From assembly GCA_015709315.1 (NCBI GenBank), contig JACCQI010000025.1, positions 1 through 46,342 of the forward strand: a DNA stretch of 46,342 bases. The letters are read 5' to 3'. A program made the position numbers and the translations under genes. Positions 22,853 to 33,905 of this stretch are shown here, one piece after another. The number at the start of each line of letters is the position of its first letter. Within the stretch, counting starts at the first letter, position 1. This DNA comes from Desulfovibrionaceae bacterium (GTDB lineage: Bacteria; Desulfobacterota; Desulfovibrionia; Desulfovibrionales; Desulfovibrionaceae). Under the pieces are notes generated by a model. That model did not search any database, had not been told where the DNA came from, and saw only the letters and a program-made list of their open reading frames with translations.

Positions 22853-22880
22853 ACAGCCCTCCCCTCCGCCGGGAACCGGC

Positions 22881-23564
22881 CTACCCGTCGCTTTCACCGG
22901 CGGGATTAACCTCGGCAACGCTCGTCCCGAACCGCTCGGACTCGATCCTGCGGACCAGCGCCTCCAGGCGGGCGCGAACCTCAAGGTCGGTCAGTTCGCG
23001 GCGCGGCTCGCGGGTCTCCGCCGGGGCGGAGGCGGTCTTCCCGGCCGCATCCCGAACGGCCTCGGATTCGCTCACGGACTCACGGCCGCCCCAGTCCTCA
23101 AGGGTCATGCCCTTTTGCTCCCCGGACAGGGGCGCGACCTTGCGGCCCCGAACCAGGGGAATGGGTTCGGCCGCCAGCGGCTTGATGTCCACACCGCCGG
23201 ACAGGGTGTCCCGGGACACTTCCTTCAGCTTCTCGCTGAGTTGCTCGTAAATCATGTCGGCCAGGCCGATGCCGCCCGCCTTGGCCATCTTCTCGGCGAA
23301 GTCTCGGTCGAACATGGCCTCGTAGCTCTCCTCCTGGCGGGAGTGCAGATAGCCCTCCTTGGGGACGGACTGCTTCATCTGCTGCCACAGCTTGGAGATG
23401 AAGACCGCCTCGAAATTCCGGCACGCCTCCCTGAGCTGCGTTTCCTTGTTCTCGCCGGAGGTCAGGCGTTCCTTGAGTCCGTCCATCTGCCGCTTGAAGC
23501 GGATCAGGTCGGCGGCGTCGGACTGCCGCGCGGCCAGATCGGGATTGAGCGTGCTTTTGATCAT
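22881..23564 (-). CDS. flgJ: Rod-binding FlgJ-like protein
   Basis: A 227-residue protein with the N-terminal FlgJ rod-binding domain: LREACRNFEAVFISKLWQQM (about 44-63), then YEAMFDRDFAEKMAKAGGIGLADMIYEQL. It helps assemble the flagellar rod in the periplasm. The C-terminal muramidase domain of enterobacterial FlgJ is absent; instead there is a polar tail of about 110 residues ending in ESERFGTSVAEVNPAGESDG. A separate hydrolase must open the wall; one is not in this cluster. Its ATG (23564) is one base from the flgI stop, so it is coupled to flgI and is the last gene of the flgF-to-flgJ unit. Confidence 0.88.
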   Translation of the reverse strand: MIKSTLNPDLAARQSDAADLIRFKRQMDGLKERLTSGENKETQLREACRNFEAVFISKLWQQMKQSVPKEGYLHSRQEESYEAMFDRDFAEKMAKAGGIGLADMIYEQLSEKLKEVSRDTLSGGVDIKPLAAEPIPLVRGRKVAPLSGEQKGMTLEDWGGRESVSESEAVRDAAGKTASAPAETREPRRELTDLEVRARLEALVRRIESERFGTSVAEVNPAGESDG

Positions 23565-23565
23565 G

Positions 23566-24720
23566 CTAGATCACCTCGATTTCCGCGTGCAGCGAACCCG
23601 CCACCTTGAGCGCGCGGATGATGGATATGAGATCGCGCGGGGCCGCGCCGATGGAGTTCAGCCCGTCCACCAGCTCCTGCAGGGTCGCGCCCTCCATGAG
23701 CATCAACTGGTTGTTGGCCTCGGTCACCTGGATGTCGGTGGTGGGCGTGACCACGGTTTCCCCGTCGGAGAACGGGCCGGGCTGGCTCACGTTCTCGGAC
23801 TCGGAAATGACGATCTGGAGGTTGCCGTGGGCCACGGCCACCTTGCTCAGCCGGACGTCCTGGCCGAGGACCACGGTGCCGGTCTTCTCGTCCACCACCA
23901 CACGCGCCCTGCCGTCCGGGGCGATGTCCAGGTTTTCCAGGGAGGCCATGAGCGGCACCATGTTGCCCCGGAACCTGTCGGGCAGCCGCAGGTCGATGGT
24001 GGAGATGTCCTTGGCCGAGGCGTACTCGCCGCCCATGCTGGCGTTGATCTTGTTGACCACCTGCATGGTGGTGCCGAAATCGGCCACCGACAGGTTGAGG
24101 GTCATGGAATCCTGGTTGTTGAACCTGAAGGGCACGGCCCGCTCGACCACGGCCCCGCTGGGGATACGGCCCACGGTGGGGATATTCTTCTGCGCCCCGG
24201 CGGCCTCGCCCGTGGCGGTGAACCCGCCGATGGTCAGGGACCCCTGGCCCACGGCGTACACCCGCCCGTCCAGGCCCTTGAGGGGCGTGATCAGCAGAAT
24301 GCCGCCCAGCAGGCTCTTGGCGTCGCCCAGGGAGGAAACCGTCACGTCGATGGTGGAGCCGGGCCTGGCGGACACCGGCATCTTGGCCGTGACCATGACC
24401 GCGGCCACGTTCTTGGGCTTGAGGGTGTCGGGATCGGCCTCCACGCCCATCTTCTCCAACATGTTGGACATGGACCGGAGGGTGAACGTGCTGGACGTGC
24501 CGTCGCCGGTCCCGGCCAGGCCGACCACCAGGCCGTACCCGACCAGTTCGTTGTTCCGCACGCCGCTGAAGCTGGCGATGTCCTTCAGCCGCGCCGCGCC
24601 CGCCTCGGACGGGGTCAGCGCGATGACCAGGAACAGGATGTACCCGAGCAGGAGCACGGCGAAAACCACTGTTCTTGCCATTTCTCCGGCACCGACGCGT
24701 TGCGGTTCATTCATCTGCAT
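23566..24720 (-). CDS. flgI: Flagellar P-ring protein FlgI
   Basis: A 384-residue FlgI forming the periplasmic P ring. The N-terminus has a hydrophobic export signal ([19 protein letters not shown]) ending SEAGAA, then the classical [20 protein letters not shown] start of the mature protein. [12 protein letters not shown] and the C-terminal domain with [19 protein letters not shown] are typical. The frame is open further upstream, but the ATG at 24720 has GAGGAG 8 bases before it, so I chose it; this gives a somewhat long signal region. It lies between flgH and flgJ. Confidence 0.95.
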   Translation of the reverse strand: MQMNEPQRVGAGEMARTVVFAVLLLGYILFLVIALTPSEAGAARLKDIASFSGVRNNELVGYGLVVGLAGTGDGTSSTFTLRSMSNMLEKMGVEADPDTLKPKNVAAVMVTAKMPVSARPGSTIDVTVSSLGDAKSLLGGILLITPLKGLDGRVYAVGQGSLTIGGFTATGEAAGAQKNIPTVGRIPSGAVVERAVPFRFNNQDSMTLNLSVADFGTTMQVVNKINASMGGEYASAKDISTIDLRLPDRFRGNMVPLMASLENLDIAPDGRARVVVDEKTGTVVLGQDVRLSKVAVAHGNLQIVISESENVSQPGPFSDGETVVTPTTDIQVTEANNQLMLMEGATLQELVDGLNSIGAAPRDLISIIRALKVAGSLHAEIEVI

Positions 24721-24764
24721 GACGCTCACTCCTCGACCTCTCGATATGCTTGGTTCATCCCCGG

Positions 24765-25460
24765 TTAGAAGGGATAGATGTTGTCCAGAATGCGGGACAG
24801 CCAACCGGGCCTCTGCTTGTCCGCCAGCACGCCCTGGCCGTAGATCTCGATCTGAGCCTCGGCCAGCTTGGCGGACGACACGGAGTTGTCCGAGCCGATG
24901 TCGCGCGGCCGGATCAGGCCGCGCACCACCAGGAACTGCGTCTCCGCATTGACCCGGATGCGGCGCGCCCCCTCGATCTGCAACAGGTTGCCGGGCAACC
25001 GGCGGACGATGCGGGTGGCCACGGTGGCCTCGAAAAAGGATTCCTGCGTGGTTTCGCCGTCGCCGGAGAACTCCGAGGACTGGCTGGACTCGATGGAGGT
25101 GCCCACCTTGGCGCCCAGTTGATCCGCAAGCGGGATCGCCCCGATCAGGCCTGTGGTCGGCATGGCGGTCACGCTGGTGTTGTGGGTGTTCTCCTTGTCG
25201 GCCGTGGTCTCGGACTTCAGCTTGGTGTTCGCCTCTTCGGCGACCTTGACCAGGACGATGTCGCCCACGCGGCTGGCGCGGTTGTCGTCGTAAAGGAATT
25301 CCGACCTGTTGGAGTCATAGAGCGACCCCGGATTGAGCGCCGGGTCGTCCTCCTCGTACACGGGCGGCGTCAGGACGGGCATGGGCTGCTCCTGGTATTT
25401 CGGAGCGCACCCTCCCGCCAGCAGGACGGACGCGACAACCAACAGTATGTATCTGTGCAT
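24765..25460 (-). CDS. flgH: Flagellar L-ring protein FlgH
   Basis: A 231-residue outer-membrane lipoprotein forming the L ring. The signal peptide has lipobox LLAGGC, with the lipidated cysteine at residue 18. The mature part shows family sequence: [27 protein letters not shown]-type region, then [17 protein letters not shown] and, near the C-terminus, [22 protein letters not shown] followed by the conserved [22 protein letters not shown]. The length is normal. It is 44 bases upstream of flgI and 14 bases after flgA. Confidence 0.95.
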   Translation of the reverse strand: MHRYILLVVASVLLAGGCAPKYQEQPMPVLTPPVYEEDDPALNPGSLYDSNRSEFLYDDNRASRVGDIVLVKVAEEANTKLKSETTADKENTHNTSVTAMPTTGLIGAIPLADQLGAKVGTSIESSQSSEFSGDGETTQESFFEATVATRIVRRLPGNLLQIEGARRIRVNAETQFLVVRGLIRPRDIGSDNSVSSAKLAEAQIEIYGQGVLADKQRPGWLSRILDNIYPF

Positions 25461-25474
25461 GACAGCCTCCTTGG

Positions 25475-26482
25475 CTACCTGACGATCACCGTGTCATCGC
25501 TGACCACGGTCGCCACTATCGTCTTCTTGCTCTGCAGGTTCTTCACGGCCACCTGCTGGCCCATCCCGGCCTCGCCCTGTGATTCCGCCTTGACGGTCAA
25601 CTGCACCCGGCGGCCGAGATACTTGAGATAGACCGTTTCGCCCTTCTCGATGAGCGGCACCCGCTCCAGGTGGGACCGGGTGAACACCTGGCCGCGTCCC
25701 AGGGTCCGGGCCATGCGCCACGGCCCGCCCTCGCCGTCCCATACTTCCGGGTTGTGGGCGAGGTTCACCCGCCGGAAGGTGACGGAGTCGCGGGTCACGC
25801 GCTCGAAGCGGTTCAGGGGCCGGGCGGCCACGGGAACGGCCTTCCAGATGTTGAGAAACACGCTGCCCGCCCTGCGGGAGAGAATCCGCCCGTCCGGCGT
25901 GACGCCATGGAGCTTGATCCGGTTGTGCCCCGGCTTGAGCGCCTTGTCGGCGTCGATGACCAGCTTGTCATAGGTGTTCGGGAAAAATATGTGCAGGGGC
26001 AAACGAAGGTTCTTGAATTCCGCCTCGCCGCCCAAAGCCTCGGCGCGCGGCGTCAAAAAGGCGACGACGCGGGACTTGAGTTCCGCGCCGGAAACGACGC
26101 GCCCGCCGGTCTGGACGGTCAACTGGCTGGGCAGCACCAGATTGCCCACCATGTCGCCGATGTAATACCTGAGCACCTTCCTGAGCTTGTCCCGGTCTAT
26201 GGTCACGGGACGCCCCACGCGGGTCGCGGCCTTCCAGAGCTTGATGTCGGACAGGGTCTTCCACTGGGCGCGGGCGGTCCCGTTCACGGGATCGGCGATC
26301 TCGCCGAGCGTCACGTCGGGTCCCTTGACGCACGCCTCGCTCCTGACCATGGCCCGCCAACCCTTTTCCGTCTCGGCCGAAGCCGACGCGGGCAATGCCA
26401 GGCACGCCGCAAGGACCGCCGCCAACCCGACGATCCAGCAGATGAGCGATTTCCCGTTCCCGGTGTCCTGTCCGTACGTCAT
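25475..26482 (-). CDS. flgA: Flagellar P-ring assembly chaperone FlgA
   Basis: A 335-residue periplasmic chaperone for P-ring assembly. The N-terminus has a signal peptide (LICWIVGLAAVLAACLALPASASA). The C-terminal half carries the SAF-type FlgA domain: RPLNRFERVTRDSVTFRRVNL, ARTLGRGQVFTRSHLERVPL, then the end region KGETVYLKYLGRRVQLTVKA and QQVAVKNLQSKKTIVATV. It is longer than the 220-residue E. coli protein owing to an N-terminal domain of about residues 40-200, as is common in deltaproteobacteria. The frame starts at 26482. It lies 33 bases downstream of flgG. Confidence 0.9.
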   Translation of the reverse strand: MTYGQDTGNGKSLICWIVGLAAVLAACLALPASASAETEKGWRAMVRSEACVKGPDVTLGEIADPVNGTARAQWKTLSDIKLWKAATRVGRPVTIDRDKLRKVLRYYIGDMVGNLVLPSQLTVQTGGRVVSGAELKSRVVAFLTPRAEALGGEAEFKNLRLPLHIFFPNTYDKLVIDADKALKPGHNRIKLHGVTPDGRILSRRAGSVFLNIWKAVPVAARPLNRFERVTRDSVTFRRVNLAHNPEVWDGEGGPWRMARTLGRGQVFTRSHLERVPLIEKGETVYLKYLGRRVQLTVKAESQGEAGMGQQVAVKNLQSKKTIVATVVSDDTVIVR

Positions 26483-26515
26483 TGATCCTGTCCCGCCTTG
26501 CAGCCGATCCGTCGG

Positions 26516-27298
26516 CTAGCGCTTGATGTTGATGGCCGTCTGCAGCATGCCGTCGGAAGTGGTGATGGCCTTGGAGTTGATCTCGAACGCCCTCTGGCCC
26601 ACGATCAGGCCGACCATCTCGTCCACCATCTCCACGTTGGACCCCTCCAGGAAGCCCTGGGCGATGGTGCCGTAGTTGTCGTCGCCGGGCGTTCCGGCCA
26701 CGGCCGTGCCCGACGCCTCGCTGGCCCGGTAGAAGTTGCGGCCCGTGGCGATCAGTCCAGCCGGGTTCTGGAATCGGTACAGGTCGATGTCGGCCTCGGC
26801 CAGGGCCACGCCGTCACGGTCCAGGGCGGCGATGTTCCCGGTCTCGGTGATGACCACGTTGACCGTTTCGGCCGGCACCGTGAACTCGGGCTCCAGCGGA
26901 TATCCGCCCGCCGTGACCACCGTGCCCTCGTCGTCCAGCTTGAACGAACCGGCGCGGGTGTAGACGTCCTCGCCGTTCATCTGGACGCGGAAGAAGCCCT
27001 CGCCCTCGATGGCCATGTCCAGCGGGTTGCCGGTGTTCTGGAAATCCCCCTGGGTGAAGAATTTGTGCACCGTGACCGGACGAACGCCCATGCCTACCTG
27101 CATGCCGACAGGGGTCATGTTGCCCGCCTCGTTCCGGGTGCCCGCGACCTTGAGGGTCTGATACATCAGGTCCTCGAACTCGGCGCGGCTTTTCTTGAAT
27201 CCGGTGGTGTTCACGTTGGCCAGGTTGTTGGACAGCGTGTCGATGTGTGTCTGCATGGCGATCATGCCGGTGGCGGAAGTCCAAAGGGAACGCATCAT
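26516..27298 (-). CDS. flgG: Flagellar distal rod protein FlgG
   Basis: A 260-residue rod protein. It opens with MMRSLWTSATGMIAMQTHID and the ANVNTTGFKKSRAEFEDLMY motif of FlgG, contains the GTRNEAGNMTPVGMQVGMGV region typical of the distal rod, and ends with SNVEMVDEMVGLIVGQRAFE followed by SDGMLQTAINIKR. The length and motifs are standard. It follows flgF by 17 bases in the sigma-54 driven unit. Confidence 0.95.
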   Translation of the reverse strand: MMRSLWTSATGMIAMQTHIDTLSNNLANVNTTGFKKSRAEFEDLMYQTLKVAGTRNEAGNMTPVGMQVGMGVRPVTVHKFFTQGDFQNTGNPLDMAIEGEGFFRVQMNGEDVYTRAGSFKLDDEGTVVTAGGYPLEPEFTVPAETVNVVITETGNIAALDRDGVALAEADIDLYRFQNPAGLIATGRNFYRASEASGTAVAGTPGDDNYGTIAQGFLEGSNVEMVDEMVGLIVGQRAFEINSKAITTSDGMLQTAINIKR

Positions 27299-27315
27299 GG
27301 CGGAAGCCTCCTAAT

Positions 27316-28092
27316 TTATATGGTTGGACGTCCAACCTGGGTGATCAGCTTGTTGTCGGTATCATTGGCCGCCTGGATCATCTTGGTATACATGGTGAAG
27401 GCCCGCTGGGTCTCGATCATGGCCACCATCTCGGAGACAACCTCCACGTTGCCCTTTTCCAGGAACCCCTGCTCCACGGTCGTGTCCTCGGGCGCGACCG
27501 CGACCGCGTCATCCAGGGCGCGATAGTTGTTGGCGCCCACCCGTTCGAGCTTGGAAAGGTCCTCGAAATTCACGATGTCGAAGGAACCGGACAGTTCGCC
27601 GTTGACCGAGATGTTGCCCTCCCCGTCCACGGTGACGCGGGCGCCGGGAGTGAGCACCAGCGGCCCGCCCTCGGCCAGGACCGTGCCGCCGTCCTGGGTG
27701 CGGACCGTGCCCGTGGCGTCCACCAGGAAATTCCCGGCCCGGGTGTACAGCACCTCGTCGCCTGACTGGACCGAGAAGAACCCCTGGCCGCTCAGGGCGA
27801 AATCGAGCTGGTTGCCGGTCTGCTGGAGGCTGCCCTGGGAAAAATCGATCTGCTGGTCGGACAGGCGGGGTTTGGCCATGACCTGGGCCTCGGGGAAAAG
27901 CTTGTCCGCGCGCAGATTCGGGCGCTCGTCGATCAGGTAGTCATGGGCGAAACGGATGAAGGCGTCATGAAAGGCCATATTATCCTTCTTGAACGCCGAC
28001 GTGTTCACGTTCGCCAAATTATTGGCGATCGATGACATCCTTATTTCATTGGACAAAGCGCCGAATAGCGCGCTGTATGTGCTGTCCCGCAT
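27316..28092 (-). CDS. flgF: Flagellar proximal rod protein FlgF
   Basis: A 258-residue rod protein of the FlgF/FlgG family. The N-terminal SSIANNLANVNTSAFKKDNM and C-terminal GNVEVVSEMVAMIETQRAFT motifs are clear; the middle contains LDFALSGQGFFSVQSGDEVLYTRAG-type sequence. It is first in the unit and precedes flgG, which supports FlgF rather than a second FlgG. The ATG at 28092 has AGGAGG upstream and lies about 18 bases after the expected transcription start of the sigma-54 promoter. Confidence 0.9.
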   Translation of the reverse strand: MRDSTYSALFGALSNEIRMSSIANNLANVNTSAFKKDNMAFHDAFIRFAHDYLIDERPNLRADKLFPEAQVMAKPRLSDQQIDFSQGSLQQTGNQLDFALSGQGFFSVQSGDEVLYTRAGNFLVDATGTVRTQDGGTVLAEGGPLVLTPGARVTVDGEGNISVNGELSGSFDIVNFEDLSKLERVGANNYRALDDAVAVAPEDTTVEQGFLEKGNVEVVSEMVAMIETQRAFTMYTKMIQAANDTDNKLITQVGRPTI

Positions 28093-28120
28093 AGGGCGAT
28101 CCTCCTGTTCGAGGACGGAT

Positions 28121-28138
28121 TTGCACTATGCATGCCAA
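28121..28138 (-). promoter_or_regulatory. Sigma-54 promoter of flgF-flgG-flgA-flgH-flgI-flgJ
   Basis: On the minus strand TTGGCATGCATAGTGCAA matches TGGCACG-N4-TTGCA at 6 of 7 in the -24 element and GTGCA in the -12 element, with exact GG-N10-GC spacing. It lies 29 bases before flgF. Confidence 0.8.
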
Positions 28139-28186
28139 GTGGAAACAACCCTTCTCAGGTGCCGGGAAACGGGTTGATGTTCCTTG

Positions 28187-28213
28187 TTGACATGGTCTGC
28201 ATATATGTATAAA
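28187..28213 (+). promoter_or_regulatory. tRNA-Gly promoter
   Basis: TTGACA (28187-28192) and TATAAA (28208-28213), 15 bases apart, lie 15 bases before the tRNA. Confidence 0.55.
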
Positions 28214-28228
28214 TAGGCTCGTTTCCAA

Positions 28229-28304
28229 GCGGGTGTAACTCAATTGGTAGAGTGTCAGCTTCCCAAGCTGAAAGTAGCGGGTTCGACCCCCGTCACCCGC
28301 TCCA
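28229..28304 (+). tRNA. tRNA-Gly (anticodon CCC)
   Basis: A 76-base tRNA with encoded CCA. Acceptor GCGGGTG / CACCCGC (7 bp), anticodon stem TCAGC / GCTGA, loop TTCCCAA with CCC at 28262-28264, and T arm GCGGGTTCGACCCCCGT. Discriminator T as in glycine tRNAs. It is oriented toward rimP and divergent from flgF. Confidence 0.95.
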
Positions 28305-28352
28305 ACGCCTTTCGCAGGGTGTGCCTAGGTTCGACCTTGCGGGGTTCGCGCA

Positions 28353-28376
28353 GGTGAGCTCGGGCTCACCTTTTTT
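28353..28376 (+). terminator. Rho-independent terminator after tRNA-Gly
   Basis: GGTGAGC-TCGG-GCTCACC followed by six T residues. It lies 48 bases after the tRNA and 41 bases before rimP, so it may end the tRNA transcript or attenuate read-through into rimP. Confidence 0.85.
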
Positions 28377-28417
28377 ATTGGCGAAAGCCGCCCCGGCGGC
28401 ACAGGAGTTATACGGCA

Positions 28418-28876
28418 ATGCGTCAGACCTTCGAGGAAATGTTGTCGGACATGGTCCGTCCCGAGGTGGAAAACCTCGGCTACGTGTTCTGGGGGCTTGC
28501 TTCGCCCCCGTCCGGCAAGAAGCGCATCGTCCGGATCTACATCGATCACAAGGACGGCGTGACCATCGACCAATGCGCCGAGGTCAGCCGCCAGGTGGGG
28601 CTGATGCTCGACGTGGAGGACGTCATTCCCGGCGCCTTCACCCTTGAGGTCTCCTCGCCCGGCCTGGAACGCCCCTTTTTCCGCCCAGAACAGATGGCGG
28701 ACTACCTGGGCCGCACCATCGATCTTGTCCTGAACGAGCCTGTCGGCGACAGAAAGAAATTCAAGGGCGAACTGACGGGCGTGAACGGCAACGCCGTCAC
28801 CCTGACCGTGGACAACCAACCCATGGACTTTGACTGGCCTTTCGTGAAGAAGGCCACGCTGGTCCACGAATTTTAG
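28418..28876 (+). CDS. rimP: Ribosome maturation factor RimP
   Basis: A 152-residue 30S maturation factor. The RimP pattern is present: RPEVENLGYVFWGL near the N-terminus, RIVRIYIDHKDGVTIDQCAE in the middle, the VEDVIPGAFTLEVSSPGLERP signature, and a C-terminal SH3-like domain. The ATG at 28418 has AGGAG upstream. It is the first gene of the nusA-infB cluster and lies 54 bases before nusA, in the arrangement found across proteobacteria. Confidence 0.95.
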   Translation: MRQTFEEMLSDMVRPEVENLGYVFWGLASPPSGKKRIVRIYIDHKDGVTIDQCAEVSRQVGLMLDVEDVIPGAFTLEVSSPGLERPFFRPEQMADYLGRTIDLVLNEPVGDRKKFKGELTGVNGNAVTLTVDNQPMDFDWPFVKKATLVHEF

Positions 28877-28930
28877 CGCCAAGCGACTATCAGCCGGGTG
28901 GACACCCCCGGCACAAGCGGAGGAAAAGAC

Positions 28931-30331
<1,401 letters not shown>

Positions 30332-30351
30332 CGGCCGGAGCGCGACGACGC

Positions 30352-30594
30352 ATGACCGAACGGGAAGACAACCGCTCCCCGGAACGCATGTGCGTCGTCT
30401 GCCGCCGGCGCTTCCCCAAGGAGGCGCTTGAGCGGTACGTGCGGCCGGCAAACGCGCAGGAACGGGATGCGGCTCCCGTGCCGGACCCGGCACAGACGAT
30501 GCCGGGACGCGGATATTACGTATGCGGCCAGGCCCGATGCAGGGAGCGATTCCCGAAAGTCATCAAGGGCCTGATGAAACAACGCGAGAGGTGA
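30352..30594 (+). CDS. ylxR: YlxR family RNA-binding protein (RnpM)
   Basis: An 80-residue member of the DUF448/YlxR family, found between nusA and infB in most bacteria. The family motif [19 protein letters not shown] and [13 protein letters not shown] are clear, giving four cysteines. The Bacillus homologue is reported to modulate RNase P. It starts 20 bases after nusA and ends 4 bases before infB, so it is cotranscribed with both. Confidence 0.92.
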   Translation: MTEREDNRSPERMCVVCRRRFPKEALERYVRPANAQERDAAPVPDPAQTMPGRGYYVCGQARCRERFPKVIKGLMKQRER

Positions 30595-30598
30595 TTCA

Positions 30599-33538
30599 AT
30601 GACGGCAAAGGTTCGGGTAGAAGACCTGGCTGCCGAGCTCAAGCTCAGCAACAAGGAGATCATGCAGCAACTTCGTGAAATCGGCGTTCAGGCGAAAAGC
30701 CAAAAGACCGTCGTGGAAGACGAAGATGTGGAGCGCCTCAAGGCGGAGATAAAAAAAGGCGGCACCCGGAAACGGGAAGTACGCCGCGTGAGCGAAATGG
30801 GCGTCGTCATCCGGCGTCGCCGCGTCAAGTCCAAACCGGCCGAAGCGGAAAAAGCCGCCCCGGTCGCCGAGGAAAAGGCCGAGGAGCCGGTGGAAACGCC
30901 GTTCGAGGCCGAAGAATCGTCCGTGACCGAAACGGCGCCCCCGGCAGTCGAAGAGACTGCGGAGCCCAAGGCGGATAAAAAGCCTGCCCGAAAGGCGGCC
31001 AAGCCCCAGGTCAGGGTCGTTGCCCCCGCTTCCGAGGAAACGCGGGACGAAACTCCGGAAACCCCCGAGGTGAAGGCCGAAGCCGAAGAAGCTCCGGCCA
31101 AAGCCGTGGCTGAAGAGGCCGCTCCCGAACCCGCGCCCGAAGCCACCGAGGCAGTTGAAACCCCCAAAACCCCCGAAGCCGTTGAGGCCGCCGAGGCCGT
31201 TGAATCTGCCGAAGCCGCCCAACCCGTGGAGAAGACTCCCGCCGCTGCCGCCAAGGAGAAGAAAGCCGCAAACGCTCCCGACAAGGCCGTGAAGCAGAAC
31301 GAGCAGCACGCCAAGGCGGAAAAAAAGAAAAAAAGAAAGAAGAAAGAGCCCGAAGCCCCCAAGGTGAAAATCATTTCCATGCCCACCGAGGAAGAGGTCC
31401 AGGCACGCGAAGCGGCCAAGCTGGCCCAACCCGAACGCCGTCCCGCAGGCCGAGGCCGCAACGGCGCCGCGCGTCCCGGCGGCACGCGTCCCGGCGGCGC
31501 GCGTCCCAACGGCGCACGTCCCAACGGCGCACGTCCCAACGGCGCACGGCCGGGTTCTCCCGTGCCGGAACCGGGCATCCCGGACGGCCGCAGCAAGAAG
31601 AAAAAGGGCAAAAAAGACCGCCGCGTGGTGGAATTCGGCCCCGGCAAAAAGACGGACGAACCCCGCCATTTCGACGATACGGCCTACCCCAAGGGCAAAG
31701 GCCGCAGGAAGAAAGGCCGCAGGGGCCAAATGCAGAAGCCGATGCACCAGGAACCGATGCAGGCACAGCCCATGAAGGCAGCCAAGCGCAAGATCAAATT
31801 CGACGAGGCCATCCGGCTGGCCGACATGGCCCACCAGATGAGCGTCAAGGCGCAGGATCTGATCAAGACCCTGTTCGGCCTGGGCGTCATGGCCACCATC
31901 AACCAGTCGCTGGACTTCGACACCGCCACCCTGCTCGCCGCCGAGTTCGGCTACGAGGTGGAGAACGTGTCCTTCGACGAACAGGAATTCCTGGCCCCGG
32001 TGGAGGCCGACAAGGACGAGGATCTCAAGCCGCGTCCCCCGGTCGTGACCATCATGGGCCACGTCGACCACGGCAAGACCTCGCTTCTGGACGCCATCCG
32101 GCTGTCGCACGTCACCGACGGCGAAGCGGGCGGCATCACCCAGCACATCGGCGCGTACCACGTGCAGACCGACCGCGGCGAAATCGTGTTCCTGGACACC
32201 CCGGGCCACGAGGCGTTCACCACCATGCGCATGCGCGGCGCCCAGGTGACGGACATCGTCATCCTGGTGGTCGCCGCCGACGACGGCGTCATGGACCAGA
32301 CCCGCGAGGCCATCTCCCACTCCAAGGCCGCGGGCGTGCCCATCGTGGTGGCCGTCAACAAGATGGACAAGGAAGGGGCCAACCCGGACAACGTCAAGCG
32401 CGAGCTGGCCGAGCTGGGCCTCTCCCCCGAGGATTGGGGCGGCGACACCATATTCGCCCACGTTTCCGCCAAGCAGAAACAGGGCATTGACGAACTTCTG
32501 GAAATGGTCCTGCTCCAGGCCGAGGTCATGGAGCTGAAGGCCAACCCGGACAAGGCCGCTCGCGGGCACATCGTCGAGGCGCGCCTGGACAAGGGCCGAG
32601 GCCCGGTGGGCACCATGCTCATCGCCGAAGGCACCATCCGCCAGGGCGACTCCTTCGTGTCCGGCATCCACTTCGGCAAGGTCCGGGCCATGTTCAACGA
32701 CCAGGGCAAGAAGCTCAAGAGCGCCGGACCGGCCCTGCCCGTGGAAATCCAGGGCTTCGACGGCCTGCCCGAGGCCGGTGACGAGTTGTTCGTGGTGGCC
32801 GACGAAAAGGTCGCCCGCCGCATCGCCCAGAGCCGCGCCATGAAACAGCGCGAGAAGATACTGTCCGCCAAGACCAAGGTCACCCTGGAATCCTTCCTGG
32901 CGTCCAGGCCGGACGCCGAGGCGCAGACCCTGAACCTGGTGCTCAAGGCCGACGTGCAGGGCTCCCTGGAGGCCGTCACCGAAGCGCTGAACAAGCTGTC
33001 CACGAACGAGGTCAAGATCAGCGTGGTCCACGGCGGGGCCGGCGCCATCACCGAATCCGACATCCTGCTGGCCAGCGCGTCCGACGCCGTCATCATCGGC
33101 TTCAACGTGCGTCCGAACCTGAAGGTCAAGGCCATTGCCGAGCATGAGGGCGTGGAGGTCCGCTTCTACGATATCATCTACAAGCTGGTACAGGAAGTGA
33201 AGGACGCCATGAGCGGCATGCTCGCCCCGGACATCGAGGAAGTCTACCTCGGCCAGGCCGAGGTGCGGCAGACCTTCTCCGTGCCCAAGGTCGGCATCAT
33301 CGCGGGCTGCTACATCCCGGACGGCAAGATCATCCGCGGCGCAAAGGTCCGCCTGCTGCGCGACGGCGTGGTCATCTACACGGGCCAGGTCTCCTCGCTC
33401 AAGCGCGAGAAGGACGACGCCCGCGAAGTCGCCAAGGGCCTGGAATGCGGCATCGGACTGGAAAAGTTCAACGACATCAAGCCCGGAGACACCATTGAGG
33501 CGTTCGAGACCAAGGAAATCGCCCGCACCATAGACTAG
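30599..33538 (+). CDS. infB: Translation initiation factor IF-2
   Basis: A 979-residue IF-2. It begins with the IF2-N subdomain ([20 protein letters not shown]). Then comes a long linker rich in Ala, Glu, Pro and Lys (about residues 75-380) with a tandem [10 protein letters not shown] repeat, and a second IF2-N-like helix region. The G domain starts near residue 480 ([31 protein letters not shown]), followed by domains II-IV ending [13 protein letters not shown]. The ATG at 30599 has GAGAGGTG upstream. Size and order are typical for proteobacterial IF-2 with an extended N-terminus. Confidence 0.97.
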   Translation: MTAKVRVEDLAAELKLSNKEIMQQLREIGVQAKSQKTVVEDEDVERLKAEIKKGGTRKREVRRVSEMGVVIRRRRVKSKPAEAEKAAPVAEEKAEEPVETPFEAEESSVTETAPPAVEETAEPKADKKPARKAAKPQVRVVAPASEETRDETPETPEVKAEAEEAPAKAVAEEAAPEPAPEATEAVETPKTPEAVEAAEAVESAEAAQPVEKTPAAAAKEKKAANAPDKAVKQNEQHAKAEKKKKRKKKEPEAPKVKIISMPTEEEVQAREAAKLAQPERRPAGRGRNGAARPGGTRPGGARPNGARPNGARPNGARPGSPVPEPGIPDGRSKKKKGKKDRRVVEFGPGKKTDEPRHFDDTAYPKGKGRRKKGRRGQMQKPMHQEPMQAQPMKAAKRKIKFDEAIRLADMAHQMSVKAQDLIKTLFGLGVMATINQSLDFDTATLLAAEFGYEVENVSFDEQEFLAPVEADKDEDLKPRPPVVTIMGHVDHGKTSLLDAIRLSHVTDGEAGGITQHIGAYHVQTDRGEIVFLDTPGHEAFTTMRMRGAQVTDIVILVVAADDGVMDQTREAISHSKAAGVPIVVAVNKMDKEGANPDNVKRELAELGLSPEDWGGDTIFAHVSAKQKQGIDELLEMVLLQAEVMELKANPDKAARGHIVEARLDKGRGPVGTMLIAEGTIRQGDSFVSGIHFGKVRAMFNDQGKKLKSAGPALPVEIQGFDGLPEAGDELFVVADEKVARRIAQSRAMKQREKILSAKTKVTLESFLASRPDAEAQTLNLVLKADVQGSLEAVTEALNKLSTNEVKISVVHGGAGAITESDILLASASDAVIIGFNVRPNLKVKAIAEHEGVEVRFYDIIYKLVQEVKDAMSGMLAPDIEEVYLGQAEVRQTFSVPKVGIIAGCYIPDGKIIRGAKVRLLRDGVVIYTGQVSSLKREKDDAREVAKGLECGIGLEKFNDIKPGDTIEAFETKEIARTID
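31472..31546 (+). repeat. Five 15-bp tandem repeats inside infB
   Basis: Five consecutive 15-base units coding [20 protein letters not shown] and RPNGA; the last three are identical at the DNA level. Identical units suggest recent slippage expansion and possible length variation between strains. Confidence 0.85.
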
Positions 33539-33557
33539 ACAATGGACACCCAATCGC

Positions 33558-33593
33558 GGGCGGCCCATGTACAATGGGCCGCCCGTGTTTATT
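33558..33593 (+). terminator. Hairpin after infB
   Basis: Perfect 11-bp stem GGGCGGCCCAT / ATGGGCCGCCC with loop GTACA, followed by GTGTTTATTT. It may terminate or attenuate between infB and the downstream genes, which lack another obvious promoter here. Confidence 0.6.
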
Positions 33594-33602
33594 TATGAGA
33601 TT

Positions 33603-33896
33603 ATGATCATCGGCGTTCTCACCCTCGAATTCAGGCTGCACGGCAACCGCTCCCTCAAGGGGAAGCGCAAGGTGTCCCTCAGCCTGAAGCAGAAGCTGCG
33701 CAACAAGTTCAATGTCGCCGTGGCCGAGGTCGAGGCCATGGACGTCCACGACAAGCTCGTGCTGGGGGTGGTCACCACGGCCAACGAGACCGCCAAGGTG
33801 GAGAGCCGCCTGGCCAAGGCCATGGCCATGGTCGAGGCCATTTCCCCCGTTGAACTGACCAAATGCAATACTGAAATTTTTTCGGACTCCGATTAA
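33603..33896 (+). CDS. DUF503 family protein (YlxP-like)
   Basis: A 97-residue DUF503 protein, a small ferredoxin-like-fold family usually found between infB and rbfA. MIIGVLTLEFRLHGNRSLKGKR is the diagnostic start. The frame is open from 33567, but that ATG lies in the infB terminator hairpin, so I chose 33603 although its ribosome site is poor. The C-terminal part has a duplicated KAMAMVEAISPVELTKCNTEIF-type end. A role in ribosome maturation is likely by association; no activity is established. Confidence 0.85.
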   Translation: MIIGVLTLEFRLHGNRSLKGKRKVSLSLKQKLRNKFNVAVAEVEAMDVHDKLVLGVVTTANETAKVESRLAKAMAMVEAISPVELTKCNTEIFSDSD

Positions 33897-33905
33897 GGTG
33901 ATTCT

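Noticed and set aside
30596-33574. 992-codon open frame on the minus strand opposite infB
   Set aside because: It mirrors infB codon for codon; high GC at third positions leaves antisense frames open. The product is Gly/His/Leu/Val-rich with no domain.
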